DNA of 14,357 bases from an uncultured bacterium (GTDB lineage: Bacteria > Acidobacteriota > UBA890): contig CALAKE010000086.1 of the NCBI GenBank assembly GCA_937922775.1, positions 1-14,357 of the forward strand. The letters run 5' to 3'. The notes below the pieces were generated by a model. That model ran no database searches, had not been told where the DNA came from, and was given only the letters and a program-made list of their open reading frames with translations. The position numbers were made by a program, and so were the translations under genes. Below are positions 12,500 to 14,357 of the stretch, piece after piece; positions within the stretch are counted from its first letter, which is position 1; each line of letters starts with the position of its first letter.

Positions 12500-14357
12500 C
12501 TAGCCGTGGCGGAGTGCCTCGGTCGGATCGACCGTGGTGGCGGCCCTGGCGGGGAGGAAATTCGCCAAGAGGACGACCAAGCCCAGCAGCAGCAGGACGG
12601 CGGCGTAGGTGAGGGGATCGAGAGGACTGAGGCCGTAGAGCAGGGAGCTCAGAAGGCGGGTGACGAGCAGCGAGGCGCCGAGGCCAAGCGCCATTCCGGC
12701 GAGAGGCGCGAAGAGGCCCTGGCGCACGACCATACGCTGGACATCGCCCCGTTCCGCTCCCAGAGCCCTACGCACCGCGATCTCGTGAACCCGCTGCCCG
12801 ACCGCATATGCCGCAACGCCGTAGATGCCAACCGCCGCGAGTAGCAAACCCGCCAGGCCGATGACCGCGGCCACCGTGCCGGCGAGGCGCTGGGGGAGAA
12901 AAGTGATCTCCACGTACCGACGCAGCGGCATGGCTTCGAGGAAGGGTAGGTCGGGATCGAGATCCATGAGCGCCGCGCGCATCGTGGTCAATTGCGGCAG
13001 GGAATCGCCGCGACCTCGAACCAGAAGGTTCATCTCCGGCATGTACTGCTGCCCCAATGGCAAGTAGGTGAACAACGGGGTTGTTTCGGAGAGCGTGACG
13101 TACTTGGAGTCGCGGGCGACTCCGACAATTTCGTAGGAATCACCACCGTCAAAGGCGCCCATGACGAACCGTCGCCCAATAGGGTTGCCGCCAGGCCAGA
13201 ACTTGCTCGCCATCGTCTCGTTGATGATGGCCACGTTTCCAGAGCCCTCGATATCGCTTGGGTCGAAGCCTCGGCCCATGACAATGGGAATCTGAAGCGT
13301 CTCGAAATACCCTGGAGAGACAACGTTGACATCCGCATCCCACGAATCGCCCTGCGGTGGGGGATCGAAACCCTCCACATTCACGCCCCCGAACCCGACG
13401 CGCGCCGGTATCCCGAGCGGCATGAGGCGCGCCAAGGTGGCGACCTCGACGTCGCCCAGGCCATCGAGCCGCTCGCGGATCGCTCGATAGAACTCCTGCC
13501 CGGATCCTTCGTCATAGCCATGCAGGTCGAGGCTGACCGTCATGCTGATGACACCATCCGGATTGAAGCCCATGTCCACTGCCTGAGCCTGGTTGAGAGC
13601 CCGCAGCAGGAGGCCGGCGCAGAGCAGAAGGATGAGCGTCAGCGCCATTTGCCCAGCCACGAGGAGGCCCCGGGTACGCGGGCGTCGGACCGTGCTGCCA
13701 CCTACTTCGTCCTTGAGTGCAGTCACCAGATCGGGTCGCGAGGCGCGCAACGCTGGCCCCAAACCGAACAGCAGGCCGGTAACCAGGCTCACCAGCAAGG
13801 TGAAGAGGAGGACCCGTCCGTCGAGGGAAAGATCGAAGGTCAGATTGAATGGCGGAGGTGTAGGTGGGTCGAATGCCGCCAGCAGGCTAGCCAACCAAGT
13901 TGCCAGGAGCAATCCTGCCACGCCACCCAACGCAAACAGCATCAAGCTCTCGGTCAGGTGCTGCCGCACGAGCCGTCCGCGCCCCGCTCCCAACGCTTGC
14001 CTGACCGCGGTTTCCTTGAGGCGCGTCATCGAGCGAGCCAATAACACGCCGGCCACGTTGACACAGGCAATCATCAGCACGAGGCCGGCGACCATCATGA
14101 GTACGGTCATGAACAGACTGACTCCCCCACGCAGCGCCGTCGGGATCGTGCCCAGGACCTCCACCCCGACCGTCTCCTCACGGATTTCGGCATGCTCGGC
14201 GGCGATACGCTCGTAGGCCGAGCCCAGGGCATCGCGGGCCGCCGAAACGGAGACGCCCGGCTCGAGGCGGCCGATCGCCAACAGCATGTGGCTCCGCCGG
14301 TCGAGCAGCGTTTCTTGGCTGATCAATCCTGCCGCGGTCATGCCCAGCGGCACCCAA
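12500..14357 (-). CDS. MacB/FtsX-type ABC transporter permease, duplicated form (5' end cut by window)
   Basis: At least 618 residues are present. The frame stays open to the window edge, where it reads WVPLGM, a typical interior sequence of the MacB periplasmic core, so the N-terminus lies outside. Order seen: the end of a first periplasmic core (to ~75), FtsX membrane domain 1 (~80-215, with RLKETAVRQALGAGRG), a membrane segment (~230-250), a second periplasmic core (~260-480), and FtsX domain 2 (~490-610, with RVHEIAVRRALGAERG and PARAATTVDPTEALRHG). Two such units in one chain fit the ADOP-type permeases abundant in Acidobacteriota. Related proteins work with a separate MacB-like ATPase in export, lipoprotein handling or mechanotransmission. 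No ATPase gene is visible here. There is no link to polyphosphate in the sequence; it probably marks the edge of the island. Confidence 0.92.
   Translation of the reverse strand, partial: WVPLGMTAAGLISQETLLDRRSHMLLAIGRLEPGVSVSAARDALGSAYERIAAEHAEIREETVGVEVLGTIPTALRGGVSLFMTVLMMVAGLVLMIACVNVAGVLLARSMTRLKETAVRQALGAGRGRLVRQHLTESLMLFALGGVAGLLLATWLASLLAAFDPPTPPPFNLTFDLSLDGRVLLFTLLVSLVTGLLFGLGPALRASRPDLVTALKDEVGGSTVRRPRTRGLLVAGQMALTLILLLCAGLLLRALNQAQAVDMGFNPDGVISMTVSLDLHGYDEGSGQEFYRAIRERLDGLGDVEVATLARLMPLGIPARVGFGGVNVEGFDPPPQGDSWDADVNVVSPGYFETLQIPIVMGRGFDPSDIEGSGNVAIINETMASKFWPGGNPIGRRFVMGAFDGGDSYEIVGVARDSKYVTLSETTPLFTYLPLGQQYMPEMNLLVRGRGDSLPQLTTMRAALMDLDPDLPFLEAMPLRRYVEITFLPQRLAGTVAAVIGLAGLLLAAVGIYGVAAYAVGQRVHEIAVRRALGAERGDVQRMVVRQGLFAPLAGMALGLGASLLVTRLLSSLLYGLSPLDPLTYAAVLLLLGLVVLLANFLPARAATTVDPTEALRHG

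Noticed and set aside
12992..14044. 350-codon open frame on the + strand opposite the permease
   Set aside because: It is antisense to clearly conserved MacB/FtsX sequence, and its Gln/Arg/His-rich translation looks like a shadow frame.

Overview
The window is GC-rich, densely coded bacterial DNA. Most of it is a polyphosphate and phosphate-metabolism island. The partial gene at the right edge is a MacB/FtsX-type permease with two MacB-core/FtsX units in one chain, of the sort that is multiplied in Acidobacteriota and related soil phyla. Together with the high GC content this makes Acidobacteriota, or a nearby phylum such as Gemmatimonadota, a reasonable but unproven source. No tRNA, rRNA, CRISPR array, insertion sequence or phage gene was seen.

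Layout. (1) Positions 1-3809, + strand, one tight operon: a CHAD-domain protein (5' end probably cut by the window) with a (DAPAP)6 tail, an orphan ParA-type ATPase, and two PPK2-family kinases. The junctions are a 4-bp overlap, 0 bp and 3 bp. (2) Positions 3821-6749, - strand: ppk1 (polyphosphate kinase 1), then a calcineurin-like phosphoesterase 46 bp downstream. (3) Positions 6864-7373, + strand and divergent from ppk1: a SixA-like phosphohistidine phosphatase with a probable TTG start. (4) Positions 7444-9201, - strand: a Na+/phosphate cotransporter with a PhoU-like tail. (5) Positions 9399-11858, + strand: a fusion of two ATP-cone modules, a 2-phosphoglycerate-kinase-like P-loop domain and an ApgM-type phosphoglycerate-mutase-like domain. 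(6) Positions 12106-12381, + strand: a 91-aa conserved-looking protein of unknown function. (7) Positions 12500 to the right edge, - strand: the partial ABC permease.

How the genes may work together (inference). The transporter would bring in phosphate and PPK1 would store the ATP gamma-phosphate as polyphosphate. The PPK2 pair would return polyphosphate phosphate to nucleotides, and the CHAD protein would bind the polymer or granule. The ParA ATPase could position or partition granules. The phosphoesterase, the histidine phosphatase and the 2PGK/ApgM fusion would trim or regulate phosphate pools.

The points most worth pursuing are: the two PPK2 genes, which look like the two halves of a class II PPK2 (polyphosphate:AMP phosphotransferase) separated in frame by a single TAG; a ParA ATPase without ParB inside a polyphosphate operon; and the multidomain 2PGK/ApgM protein, whose mutase nucleophile motif is altered.
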